This document shows, piece by piece, positions 55,373 through 64,000 of a stretch of DNA of 64,000 nucleotides (position 1 is its first letter; each line of letters begins with the position of its first letter). The stretch spans positions 267,765,168-267,829,167 of the forward strand of contig OY282560.1 of assembly GCA_958295665.1 (NCBI GenBank). Reading direction: 5' to 3'. A program made the position numbers and the translations under genes. The notes below the pieces were generated by a model. The model worked only from the letters and a program-made list of their open reading frames with translations, did no database searches and was not told where the DNA came from. The stretch comes from Tipula vernalis (Eukaryota; Arthropoda; Insecta; Diptera; Tipulidae).

Positions 55373-55468
<96 letters not shown>

Positions 55469-55479
55469 TCACCCGCTAG

Positions 55480-55521
<42 letters not shown>

Positions 55522-55553
55522 CTGGTCCGTGCCAGTTCTGAATTAATTGTTAA
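55373..55553 (-). rRNA. 28S rRNA gene fragment upstream of the R2 site
   Basis: Read on the minus strand, the piece runs from ATTTAACAATTAATTCAGAA through CCCTAGCGGGTGATGACACA to GGGAGTAACTATGACTCTC, ending TTAA. This is the highly conserved 28S stretch just before the R2 insertion point (CTCTCTTAAGG / TAGCC). The R2 fragment follows at once, so this is a canonical R2 5' junction. The rRNA downstream of the site is missing at the other end of R2. At about 180 bp, with a few changes from the usual animal sequence, it is a fragment, not a working gene. Confidence 0.95.
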
Positions 55554-55776
55554 ATGATGGTCGTTTAAGAATAAAATAATTTATCCTCATATTTAGCAAG
55601 AATATTCCGCAATGGCGACTTGGCGTATTCCTTCGAATCTGAGGATAGTACATATAATACCTTCACTCAAATGAAAAAATACTATCAGTCGTATTATTAC
55701 ATCCTAATCAAGCCCGAGCCATCTCAATTTTCAGAGCCAATCCTTATCCCGAAGTTACGGATCTAAACTTAAGCAA

Positions 55777-58136
55777 ATGATTTTAATCGAAGACCAACAT
55801 CCAGTTCTAAGACCAAACGTGCCACATGATAGTGCTAAAGTAAATCCCAAAGGTGAATTACAGAATTTAAAGATTAAATTGAATTATATATATTCTTTAA
55901 TTAAAACTGCTTACTCAGCGGAATTTGACGAAAACCCGTTGACTCGACTATCCTCTAGAATACAACACATTAACAACCGTTTAACGCGTATTAGGTTTAT
56001 TAACTCAATAATATCTGGTGATGTTGAAGACCTACTGAACACTACCACTAGAATGATCGATATTCACGTAAAGACGGTTAAAAAACAAATGGATTTAAAT
56101 ACGTCGTTAGGTCATCTAGACCAAATCAAAATTCCTGAATGGAGTGGAGTAATGACGATGGTTCAGATATTTCGTCGATCTCGGATAGGAACGATAATCT
56201 TGAAAAGTCAAAATCTATAACCGAAACCTCCAAATCAGCGATGATTTCACAGGCTAAGAGAATCGAAAATGAACTGATAACTTTCGATCGTCAGAATACA
56301 TTTAATATTCCGGAAAGAGACTTTATTCAGCCACCTCAAAGTAACGTAATTCCTAGCCGCACTCATGATCAGAACAATCGCAATTTTCATTCGACCCAAA
56401 ATAGTCAATCTGATTTTAAGCCCCATTTTATTCAGCGTAGCCCCTTAAAATGGAATATAACGTTTGATGGATCGCCGGAAGGTCGTTCCGTGAAAAGGTT
56501 TATCTTTAAGCTCGAACATTTGGCTGATGCTAATAAGCTACCATTTGAACAGTTGGTCACTGATGTCAGTTACATATTGAAGGGTATCGCACAAGAATGG
56601 TACTGGATTTATATAGAGAAAATCGTTTGCGATTCCGGGACCGTCAAACAGATGATGATCTTCGGAATATTCTGGACTCGCGGAAACAGCGATTTCGAGA
56701 ACCTTTCCAAGATTATTATAGTGGCATGGTTTCTATGTCTCTTCAATTGGTGGTTTGGCGACTATTGGAGGGGGGGACTAAAGTTGAGTAGATTAATCTA
56801 CCAGCTCCGTAACCTTCCAGTAGGGTGCGCATCACGTGAGCTGTTCTGGTCTTGTCATTAGGCAGCTGCGTGATGGGTACAATTGTGTAAGGGGTAACCT
56901 GTTCACAATTCGCAAGTGTACGTACTGCCTCCTCGTGGCAACCACTGGTAACTAAGGCCACTTGGCACATTTTTGGCCATTTGGCACAGGCTAAAGTACG
57001 GCGCTAAAGGAGAAAACCTTGACAAAAAACCCTAATCTAAGGTGGAACAGCATATGCCGAAAGATGAATGGCTGGTAGGTTAATCAGCCCAAAATATGCG
57101 GACTCTGGATACCAGGCACCCTCCAGTTTTATTTAGCCTTCCTGTAGTAAAGCTGGGTGACCTACAGGTGATTTGCAATTCCGAGCAACTCGTAAGAGTA
57201 AAATCAAACGGAATACGGGGCAGGAGTAGGAATATACGCGAGTGGGACAACCCTCTCGAGGTCCTTGAGCTCCAATGCTACCGTCTTTCTAGCGGAACTA
57301 CATGCTGTAGTAAACATCTAGGAGGGAGAGCAATAAGCCCAGATAGTATGTATCACGTACCGGGAGGCAGTATCGTCAGGTTCATTAAGAACCTGAATAT
57401 TGACTGGACGGATAATTAAGCAGGGGCCAGCACAATAGATCTTTTAGGTCGCAGTGCGAAGTGGATGATCGGCCGCATGGCCTCCCCAATAATAATAATA
57501 ATAATAATGTCTCTTCAATTTGACGTTCCGCTATCGAATACTCAACTTATGTATACGATTCGTAGAAATATGAGAGCAGGATTGCAGGATATGTTAGTAG
57601 ACCGACACTTTCCAACATTAGAGCAAATGGTTCAATTGTGTGTTCAATACGAAGACACCTGGGCTAGAACTGGGTTTATTCCAGAGATGATGTGCCAACG
57701 GCGACAAGTCCATGAACTGGAATCTTCCATCGAACAGAGTGAACCATCTCCACTTTCAGCGTACGACGAAGAAGTTTGTGCTTTTAACACAGGCCAAAGA
57801 AATTATTGGCCAGTGACTAATTTGTTCTCAAATCGGAAATTACATACTAAGGCACCTGATGGGTGTTGGAATTGCTATCAATTGGATCACAACTTCAAAA
57901 ATTGCGGGACTCCCTTAAGACACAAATTTTGTTTTGGTTGTGGCACTCATGGCGTGTTAAAACCATTTTGCACTAATTGCAAAAATAATTCGGGAAATGC
58001 CAACAAGGGGACAGGAACAGGCTGTACCTGGCCTCCGAAAGTATCGGCATCCAAACCAGAGCAACTTAAACCTCAAATGACGATCTCACAGGGTCAAGTA
58101 TCAAATACAAGCGAGGAGAACCACAATCCAAAATAA
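55777..58136 (+). pseudogene. gag of the 52.8 kb gypsy element, interrupted
   Basis: The frame starts at 55777 (MILIEDQHPVLRPN) with the same N-terminal block as the gag at 48.75 kb. It shifts frame near 56140 and 56590 and is cut at 56748 by a 758-bp retroposon. It resumes at 57507 with LQFDVPLSNTQLMYTIRRNM, a typical capsid block. The nucleocapsid has one canonical knuckle, CWNCYQLDHNFKNC (C-X2-C-X4-H-X4-C), and a second motif, CFGCGTHGVLKPFC, lacking the usual His. The product would form particles and bind element RNA. Confidence 0.85.
56749..57506 (+). mobile_element. Short poly(AAT)-tailed retroposon, copy 2
   Basis: It begins GGTGGTTTGGCG like the copy at 9146 and ends with an (AAT)n tail. 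The 14-bp target duplication ATGTCTCTTCAATT flanks it at 56735-56748 and 57507-57520. By eye it differs from copy 1 at only about a dozen positions over 757 bp. The internal 107-codon frame (57096-57419) is conserved and open in both copies, although its protein has no recognised domain. Confidence 0.9.
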
Positions 58137-58147
58137 TTAAATCTACT

Positions 58148-59356
58148 TTGTATTTCAAATCTCCACATTCTCTCGATATTTCAGAACTCACTTTAAGCAA
58201 ATCTAGAAGAGTCCAAAACTACTTTCAAACTAGGAAGATGTATAAAAAACTATTAATTGATTCCTTAATAAATAACTCGACAGATGGTCGTCCGTATGCT
58301 GAGGTTGAACTACTTGACAATAAACTAATTGGGTTATTAGATAGTGGTGCCAAAGTATCGGTTCTCGGTTGTGGTAGTGAACAATTTCTAAAAATGTCAA
58401 ATGTGAAGTTTCGTAAGTTACACGGTACTCTGAAAACTGCAAGTGGTTCTTCTGAGACCATTTTAGGTCATATTAGGGTTCCAGTAATGTTTATGGGACA
58501 GACACGCTATCTCACACTTCATTTAGCGCCATCCTTAAGCCAACCTCTATACTTAGGAGTTGATTTCTAGTCCGCGTTTGGGCTAAAAATACATGTTCCG
58601 CCAAGTCAGTCGATTCAAGATCCAGAAGTAAATGAAGTGATTCCTTCGGTAAATAAAAATAATTCCGAACTTGTATTTCACGATTTACCCCCATCGGAAA
58701 AATCGTGTCTCGACCTAGTCATTAAAAGGTTCCCATCCTTCGAACAACTCGGCTTAGGAAAGACTCATATTTTGAGCCATTCAATCGACGTAGGTGACGC
58801 AGTTCCCATTAAACAGCGCCATTACCCAATATCTCCCGCAGTACTTAAAGAACTTTATAAGGAACTAGATCGCATGCTCGCTTTAGGTGTAACTGAAGAG
58901 AGCTTTAGTTCATGGAGCTCACCCGTTACATTGGTGAGGAAAGCGAATGGTAAAGTCCGTTTGTGCCTTGACGCGAGGAAGGTAAACGCAGTTACGGTGA
59001 AGGCAGCGTATCCCTTGAATCTCATCGATGGGCTGCTCGGTCGGCTAGGAGCAACGCGATTTATATCAAGTATAGATTTAAAAGACGCATTTTGGCAGAT
59101 CCCCTTAGATGAGAGTTCAGGGGATAAGACTGCTTTTACCGTACCTGGTAGACCCCTCTATCAGTTTACGGTCATGCCATTCGGGCTTTGTAACGCCTCT
59201 CAAACCATGTGTAGACTCATGGATAAAGTCATTCCACATGAACTTCATCAGAAAGTATTCGTGTACTTAGACGATTTACTTCTAACCTCTGAGACATACG
59301 CAGAACACCTAGAGCTCTTGAGCAAAATTGCAAATCTACTCCACAAAGCTAACTAA
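58148..59356 (+). pseudogene. Protease and RT of the 52.8 kb gypsy element
   Basis: The protease frame shows LLDSGAKVSVLGCG (D-S-G) and ends at a TAG (58568-58570) that stands where a Trp is expected in the GVDFW block. The same frame then continues as SAFGLKIHVPPSQ. RT is well preserved: VPIKQRHYPISPAVLKELY, LCLDARKVNAVTV, LIDGLLGRLGATRF, SSIDLKDAFWQIPL, FTVMPFGLCNASQTMC and VFVYLDDLLLTSE (YLDD). Near 59350 roughly 30 residues of the RT thumb are deleted together with a frame change. Text similarity links it to the fragment at 44.1-45.1 kb. Confidence 0.9.
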
Positions 59357-60180
59357 CCATGGTGTTTTAAAACCTAATTTGGATAAAGTTGCAGCTAACA
59401 CGGAATATCCAGTTCCGAAAACTATTCGTCAACTTAGAAGATTTCTAGGCATGACGGGCTGGTATCGACGATTTATAAAAAATTATTCAGATTTGACAGC
59501 AGCACTCACCGACCTCCTTAAAAAGTCCAAAAAATTCATTTCGGGGTCCTGCTGCACAAAAATCGTTTGAAACTCTGAAAGGAACATTATCATCGAGCCC
59601 AATACTGTGTAATCCGGATGTTACTCGTCATTTCTATATTCAATGTGATGCTTCTAAGACCGGAATAGGCGGAGTATTATTTCAGAAGTCTGACTCAAAC
59701 GAAGAACGCCTAGTAGCCTATGTATCTGCTAAACTAAACTCTGCCCAAAGGAATTATAGCACGACGGAATTGGAGTGTTATGCAGCTGTTGTCGGCATCA
59801 AAAAATTCAGGCACTATGTTGAAGGTTTTGAATTCACGGTGATAACGGACCACGCCAGTTTGATATGGTTGATGAGTCAAAAGAAGTTAACTGGTCGTTT
59901 GGCACAGTGGTTTCTAAAGCTGCAAGGATTCTATTTCAAAATAGAATAGAAGAAAGGATCAGAAAATGTTGTACCCGATGCTCTGTCTCGTAAAGATGCT
60001 GATGAACTTTATGTCAATATTACACCTGATTGTCATATAATTGAGAGTTGTTGTATAGATTTAAATTCAGATGTTTTTCAAGACATTGAATATCAAAAAT
60101 TACTGAGAAAGCTAAAAACCTAACCTGAAGCTTACCTAAATTTTAAAGTATTAAATGATCGGTTTTTTATAATTCATCTT
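59357..60180 (+). pseudogene. RT connection and RNase H of the 52.8 kb gypsy element
   Basis: VPKTIRQLRRFLGMTGWYRR (59412-59470) is the RT/RNase H hinge. RNase H follows in another frame: FYIQCDASKTGIGGVLFQ, TTELECYAAVVGIKKFRHY and FTVITDHASLIWLMSQ keep the catalytic acids. The block ends VVPDALSRKD, with a TAG at about 59947 just before it. The domain degrades the RNA of the RNA:DNA hybrid during replication. Confidence 0.85.
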
Positions 60181-61283
60181 TTGGAACACACGACACGTAC
60201 AGTGATATTGGAAAGTTTTCATTCCAAAACCTTTAATACTGTCACTAATATCTGGTGCACATTGCCCTATTTCTGCTTCTCACTTCGGTATTGCCAAAAC
60301 ATTGGAATATTTGCGACGACAATTCTTGGCCAACAATGTGTAAAGACGTTACAGATTACGTAAAACATTGTGAGGTTTGCAAGGCTTCCAAGGGCGTTAA
60401 CTATGTAACAAGACCAAATATGGGAAAATACGTAGAAGCAACTCGTACGTGGGAAAGAATTTATATTGATTTTCTTGGTCCATATCTCCGGTCAAAATCC
60501 GGAAACTGTTTTCTTTTTGTAGTGCTTGACCAATACTCCAGATTTACACTATTAAAACCAATGAAAGACGCGTCCTCTAAGAATGTGATTTCATTTTTAA
60601 AGGAAGAGGTTTTTGATATGTTTTCGGTCCCCGAATACTTGATCAGTGACAATGGAGTTCAGTTTACCTCAAACGCCTTTAAATACTTTCTGGAAGAAAA
60701 TGGCATTCATCATGTTCGGACTCCTAAATACTCACCACAGTCCAATATGTCGGAACGAGTAAATCGCTCCATTTTGACGGCTATACGATCATACATTCGA
60801 GAAAACCATTTAAACTGGGACAAATACATCAGCTCTATAGCACTTGCCTTGAGGAATTCCAAACATCAAAGCACTAGCCAGTCGCCACATTATATAATGT
60901 TTGGTCAGCATCATGTAGCGCACGGTTCGCAATATGAATTAATGAAATTTTTACAAGACCTTGGGGAAAAGGAACTCAGAATATTAAACTCAGATCGTCA
61001 AACTTTAGTGCAAAATAACATTCTTCGACATCTCAAGGAAGCATACAAAAGAAACACTGATTCTTACAACTTGCGAAGTTACGAAAGGAAGTTCCAAGTA
61101 GGTCAAATGGTTTTTGCTAAAAATTTTGTCCAAAGTGATGCCACAAAACACTATTCCGCAAAACTCGCCCCAAAATATCAAAAAGCGTTTGTGTTAAGGT
61201 CAGTGGGAAATGTGGCTTATGAATTGGCGGATGAATATGGAACAGTATTAGGCATATGTCATCTTAAAGATATTAAAAGTTAA
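60181..61283 (+). pseudogene. Integrase of the 52.8 kb gypsy element (core intact)
   Basis: The zinc domain begins in another frame (SHFGIAKTLEYLRRQF, about 60272-60330) and enters this frame near 60335, where HCEVCKASK gives the C-X2-C. The catalytic core is complete: YIDFLGPYLRSKSGN (Asp), YLISDNGVQFTSNAF (Asp) and SPQSNMSERVNRSIL (Glu). A C-terminal GQMVFAKNFVQSD block resembles the GPY/F-like tail. The frame is open for 342 codons, the best-preserved gene of this element, and ends at 61283. Confidence 0.85.
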
Positions 61284-61425
61284 TGGAAGTTAATTTTGTT
61301 TCAATTTGCTATTTTGCCTCAATTCTTCTTATACTTTTCATTTTATTGTTTATTCAAGTGGAGCCGAATAGTGTTTATAAGCCCGGCAGATATGAGACAT
61401 CTCTCAGATGGGTCGTCCTCACGAT

Positions 61426-61623
61426 TGTAAGGCCTCCATGTAATTCCAGGCAACCAACATGTTAGAAAAATTGTAGTTCTCGAAATTTCCCATTAATAAT
61501 TTTAGAGGAGAAATTTCCGGTTGACAAATTTTAGAAAAATTAAAAATTTTATGATCTGGTTGTTGGCTAGTTATATTGGTTTTCGTTTGTTTGGAGAGAG
61601 TATCAAAAGGCACGGTTGGGAAT
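61426..61623 (+). repeat. 3' LTR of the 52.8 kb gypsy element, truncated
   Basis: It matches 52778-52977 and begins TGTAAGGCCTCCATG. Similarity ends near GCACGGTTGGG at 61620, so the LTR has lost its right part or diverged. No target duplication can be checked. Confidence 0.8.
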
Positions 61624-62336
61624 GACATGGGTGATCAGTTGTGATGGAGTAAATTTGAGAAAAATATGGGAACTTAGGCGGACGTGAGTATGTCTATAGG
61701 TGAGTTGGTTGCAATCTTTCTTTCCTCAGTATGCGGTTACATAACATCTTTTCACAAATGCACACATTTTGAACCCCCCCCCCCAGGCTGAGCAGTTGGC
61801 AAAATAACCGCGACTTGTGCATCAATGTGAATTGATCAAATAATTCTGTTAACAATAGGTCCATAATGGAGGCCTGCTTGTTACAGTATCGTTCTCCAAA
61901 ATAAAAAAACCTAGAAAAAATCCTAAAAAATCAAATTTTTTGAATCTAACAAATTTTTGAAATATTAATTTAATTCGTTTTATACCTTAGAAGATATAGG
62001 CTGCTGCCTCGGACCCCTTATTTGACGGTATTTCTGAAATTATTTTCTTAGAAATTAGAACATTCTTCAAAAATTTGTATTTTTTAATGATTATTCACAT
62101 ACTAAAATAGAGAACTGCCCAAACTGGCTGATTAAGGTACTCTTTGCGCAAGGATGACAGGAAAAGGTTAGAAACATTTAAAAAATATTTATTTACATAT
62201 TTTTATGGATGTCTGGTGTGTCTTAATAGGGTAGTCGTTGACCGTCTATAGCTTGGATTCTGGAGGGAGACCAACCATTGCTATACTACAATTATTTTAC
62301 CAATCCCAAGACAAGTTGGTGAATTAACAAGCTCAG
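61624..62336. other. Non-coding spacer
   Basis: A poly-C run at about 61776-61785 is the only landmark. No gene is visible. Confidence 0.4.
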
Positions 62337-62663
62337 TTGAGTGAAACAGAAAAGAGGAGTAAGAAAGTATCGTATTCTCCAATAAGTGGCGGTAGTCTTT
62401 TAATTGGGGCCAGCAGCCACAACGCTCATTCTAAAAACGAAGAAAAGCTTCATAATGAATTGTGTAAAGCTAATAATGCATTAGTTGAAGCCAACAATAT
62501 AAACAAGCAACAGAATGATACAATTGCATGGATGCAGGAGCGTATTAAGAAGCTTGAAAACGAAGTTAAAGCTCGGAAGCCAACGGAGGACATCGGTTCT
62601 CTTCCTAACCAGAATATAACTCCACAATATGACCAAGTAGGATGTAACTTGGCTGTTTCTTAA
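62337..62663 (+). CDS. Coiled-coil reading frame, possible host gene fragment
   Basis: The frame of 108 codons has no ATG at its start; upstream codons run to a TAA about 10 codons before, so it is probably an internal piece. SETEKRSKKVSYSPISGGSL precedes a helical stretch (KLHNELCKANNALVEANNIN, NDTIAWMQERIKKLENEVK) with heptad-like spacing. Codon usage is less AT-biased than its surroundings. It faintly recalls coiled-coil tails of centriole proteins such as SAS-6, but the similarity is impressionistic. It could equally be part of a mobile element. The last residues run into repeat DNA, suggesting truncation. Confidence 0.35.
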   Translation: MSETEKRSKKVSYSPISGGSLLIGASSHNAHSKNEEKLHNELCKANNALVEANNINKQQNDTIAWMQERIKKLENEVKARKPTEDIGSLPNQNITPQYDQVGCNLAVS

Positions 62664-63370
62664 CCAATTATGATGAAACACAACAGGTAAACTGGAAATG
62701 GGGTTATAACATTATTTTTAGATTAAATTCTGCGGTGTGGCCAAGTAGGAAGGAACATGACTATTCCAATAACCACGATAAAAATGGAATTCTAAAATGA
62801 TTTTTGAATAAAGTTATGGAATATGGTCAAGTAGGATGAAACTTAACTATTCCTTCCCAATTAGGATGGAAATTGGGTATTTTTTTTACTGATTTTCGAT
62901 CTGGCTCACAAAAGATAAAACTCAACAACCGCCTGGTTTAAATAAACTTCATCAGGCAGTAGCTTTTATTATATACGTTTTTGTGAATCTGGCAGCTGCA
63001 TAGGTTTCTCATATTGACGTATTTATTATACATCTGCCCAGAACTATAATCGAAGTCAAAGGAAACTAAGAAAAAGTGTGCAACAGCACGCGCAACATGA
63101 AAGAAACTTCTAATGGTAGTGTACCATTTTAGAATTTCATTTCCGTAGTGCACATCGAATTTCAGCATAATCAGTAAAAGGAATAGGCCAGTTCTATCCT
63201 AACCGCCCATATTCCAGAACTATATTTAAAAATAATTTTAGAATCCTATTTCCACCGCAAATGTCAAATTTCATTAAAATCTGTTCAAAAATAGGTAGTT
63301 CAATCCTACTTGGCCATATTCCAGAACTTTACCTACAAACCATAACCGAAATTTCAGCTTCCAAAACTTT
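62640..63370. repeat. CATAATCG-type dispersed repeat, second locus
   Basis: Text such as AAGTAGGATGTAACTTGGCT, CATATTCCAGAACT, AATCCTATTTCCACCGC, GTCAAATTTCATTAAAATC and AAAATAGGTAGTT recurs in imperfect units (62640-62850 and 63120-63340). It resembles the repeats at 40.24-40.39 and 41.42-41.86 kb. The intervening 62850-63120 has no gene. Confidence 0.6.
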
Positions 63371-63388
63371 GGAAATGTTGGGAAAATA

Positions 63389-64000
63389 ATGCACTGGAAA
63401 GTGACGAACGATATTCTCACTTCTGGTCACATGTGTATCTCGTTTTCTATTAAACTTAAAAGACCATCGTTTAAACCATACCGTAACAGGAAATTAACTC
63501 GAGCTCGTTGTTCTACTTGTTACGCCGAGCACGTCTCGGTCTGCTATGTACATAGAATTACAACCATCTTTGCTTATAAAGGCAATTTCGACTGCCTTTT
63601 AAATTTCTTGTCCTCTTATCACTAATCAGAAGTCTCGGAACAAACCTTTTTGGAGTTCTGAGCTTAAAAGGTTAAGAAAATTCGTTAGAAATTTAAAAAA
63701 TAAAGCCAAAAAATCTAAACTTTAGTATGATCGGGATAACTTCTTAGTGGCTCAAAAGGATTATGAAAAAGTTTAAGGATAGCTCGCAGATCATCGTGGA
63801 TTAACTTCTATGAGGGAATTAACAGAATGTCGGCTGTAACTAGATTTAATAAAGCTTTGGCTCAAAATGATGTTTGTAGACTTAATGCTCTTCGTCTGCC
63901 GAATGGTCAGCTCTTCTCTTCATCAATAGTGTTCATCCCCGGTTGTGATTTTAGTTCGGATTCTGTTGTTTCCAAGCCTTTCAATATATTCGGGAGCATC
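63389..64000 (+). pseudogene. LINE ORF2 fragment (endonuclease end, pre-RT), continuing out of window
   Basis: HWKVTNDILTSGHMCISFSI (63389-63448) matches the last block of an APE-type endonuclease, with the S-D-H motif altered to S-G-H. Further on, NKPFWSSELKRLRKFVRNLK (63636-63700) and SWINFYEGINRMSAVTRFNK in other frames are the usual pre-RT linker of I/Jockey-like LINEs (the W..EI...R region). Frameshifts and stops separate the pieces. The RT should lie beyond 64000. Confidence 0.65.

Larger units (their letters stand above)
52778..61623 (+). mobile_element. Ty3/gypsy element with inserted R2/28S block
   Basis: Two direct repeats (52778-52977 and 61426-61623, about 90% identical by eye) bracket a gypsy-type order of gag, protease, RT, RNase H and integrase. 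The 5' part is enlarged by an R2 fragment joined to 28S rDNA (53898-55553), and gag by a 757-bp retroposon. A possible primer-binding site (TGGCGACTTGGCG, 55613) follows the rDNA piece. If it is real, the R2/28S block lies inside the 5' LTR or at its edge. Pol has one stop, a deletion near 59350 and two frameshifts, but its integrase is open. Confidence 0.8.

Noticed and set aside
55613..55625. TGGCGACTTGGCG as a definite primer-binding site
   Set aside because: No convincing match to a tRNA 3' end and no LTR end directly before it can be shown; kept only as a possibility.

Overview
The window looks like a transposon graveyard from an arthropod, most probably insect, nuclear genome. It is AT-rich and full of microsatellites and intron-like spacer. 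Nearly every stretch of coding potential belongs to a transposable element: BEL/Pao, Ty3/gypsy of several lineages, piggyBac, Merlin (ISXO2/IS1595-like), Tc1/mariner, a probable PIF/Harbinger, APE-type LINEs and an R2-clade LINE. A short 28S rRNA piece also reads as animal. The insect order cannot be fixed from the sequence alone. No operon, CRISPR array, tRNA or clearly intact host gene is visible. The only possible host-derived coding pieces are a decayed C2H2 zinc-finger sequence (about 37.2-38.3 kb) and a short coiled-coil reading frame (62.3-62.7 kb).

Layout, left to right. 0-0.8 kb: BEL/Pao pol fragment. 0.8-8.2 kb: non-coding DNA with a 159-bp duplication, an inverted-repeat element (2.87-3.35 kb) and a diffuse motif array (4.5-5.7 kb). 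8.2-14.0 kb: a gypsy element with both LTRs (mdg3-like), whose gag carries a 756-bp retroposon. 14.0-15.2 kb: Harbinger-like and Tc1-like remnants. 15.4-18.1 kb: the 3' half of a BEL/Pao element. 18.1-24.3 kb: a minus-strand CsRn1-lineage gypsy element with both LTRs; one LTR carries a 461-bp MITE and the other preserves the empty site. 24.3-28.3 kb: spacer with a Tc1-like scrap. 28.35-31.37 kb: a piggyBac element with TTAA-flanked ends. 31.5-34.8 kb: a minus-strand ORF1 + EN/RT LINE. 35-43 kb: satellite-type repeats, two near-perfect spacerless palindromes, a zinc-finger pseudogene and a Merlin transposase gene with one stop codon. 43.4-46.3 kb: inverted and tandem repeats around a gypsy fragment. 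47.2-50.2 kb: the leader and gag start of one gypsy element, cut by the 5' end of a LINE. 52.8-61.6 kb: a third gypsy element with two partial LTRs. Its 5' part contains an R2-clade fragment still joined to 28S rDNA at the canonical R2 site, and its gag contains a second copy of the 757-bp retroposon. 61.6-64 kb: repeats, the coiled-coil frame and the start of another LINE.

How the parts relate. The elements are nested, so insertion order can be read directly. The twin retroposon entered two gag genes and made perfect 12- and 14-bp target duplications. The MITE entered one CsRn1 LTR after that element had integrated. The R2/28S block lies between the 5' LTR and gag of the 52.8-61.6 kb element. 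Most autonomous elements are dead, but several by very few lesions: the Merlin transposase by one stop, and the CsRn1 pol by one stop, one catalytic substitution and one frameshift.

I did not find a new multi-gene cellular system. The most novel material is the R2+28S fragment outside an rDNA array, the two same-ended 757-bp retroposons with a LINE-like 5' end, the MITE family with 3-bp CTG duplications, and the spacerless palindromes.
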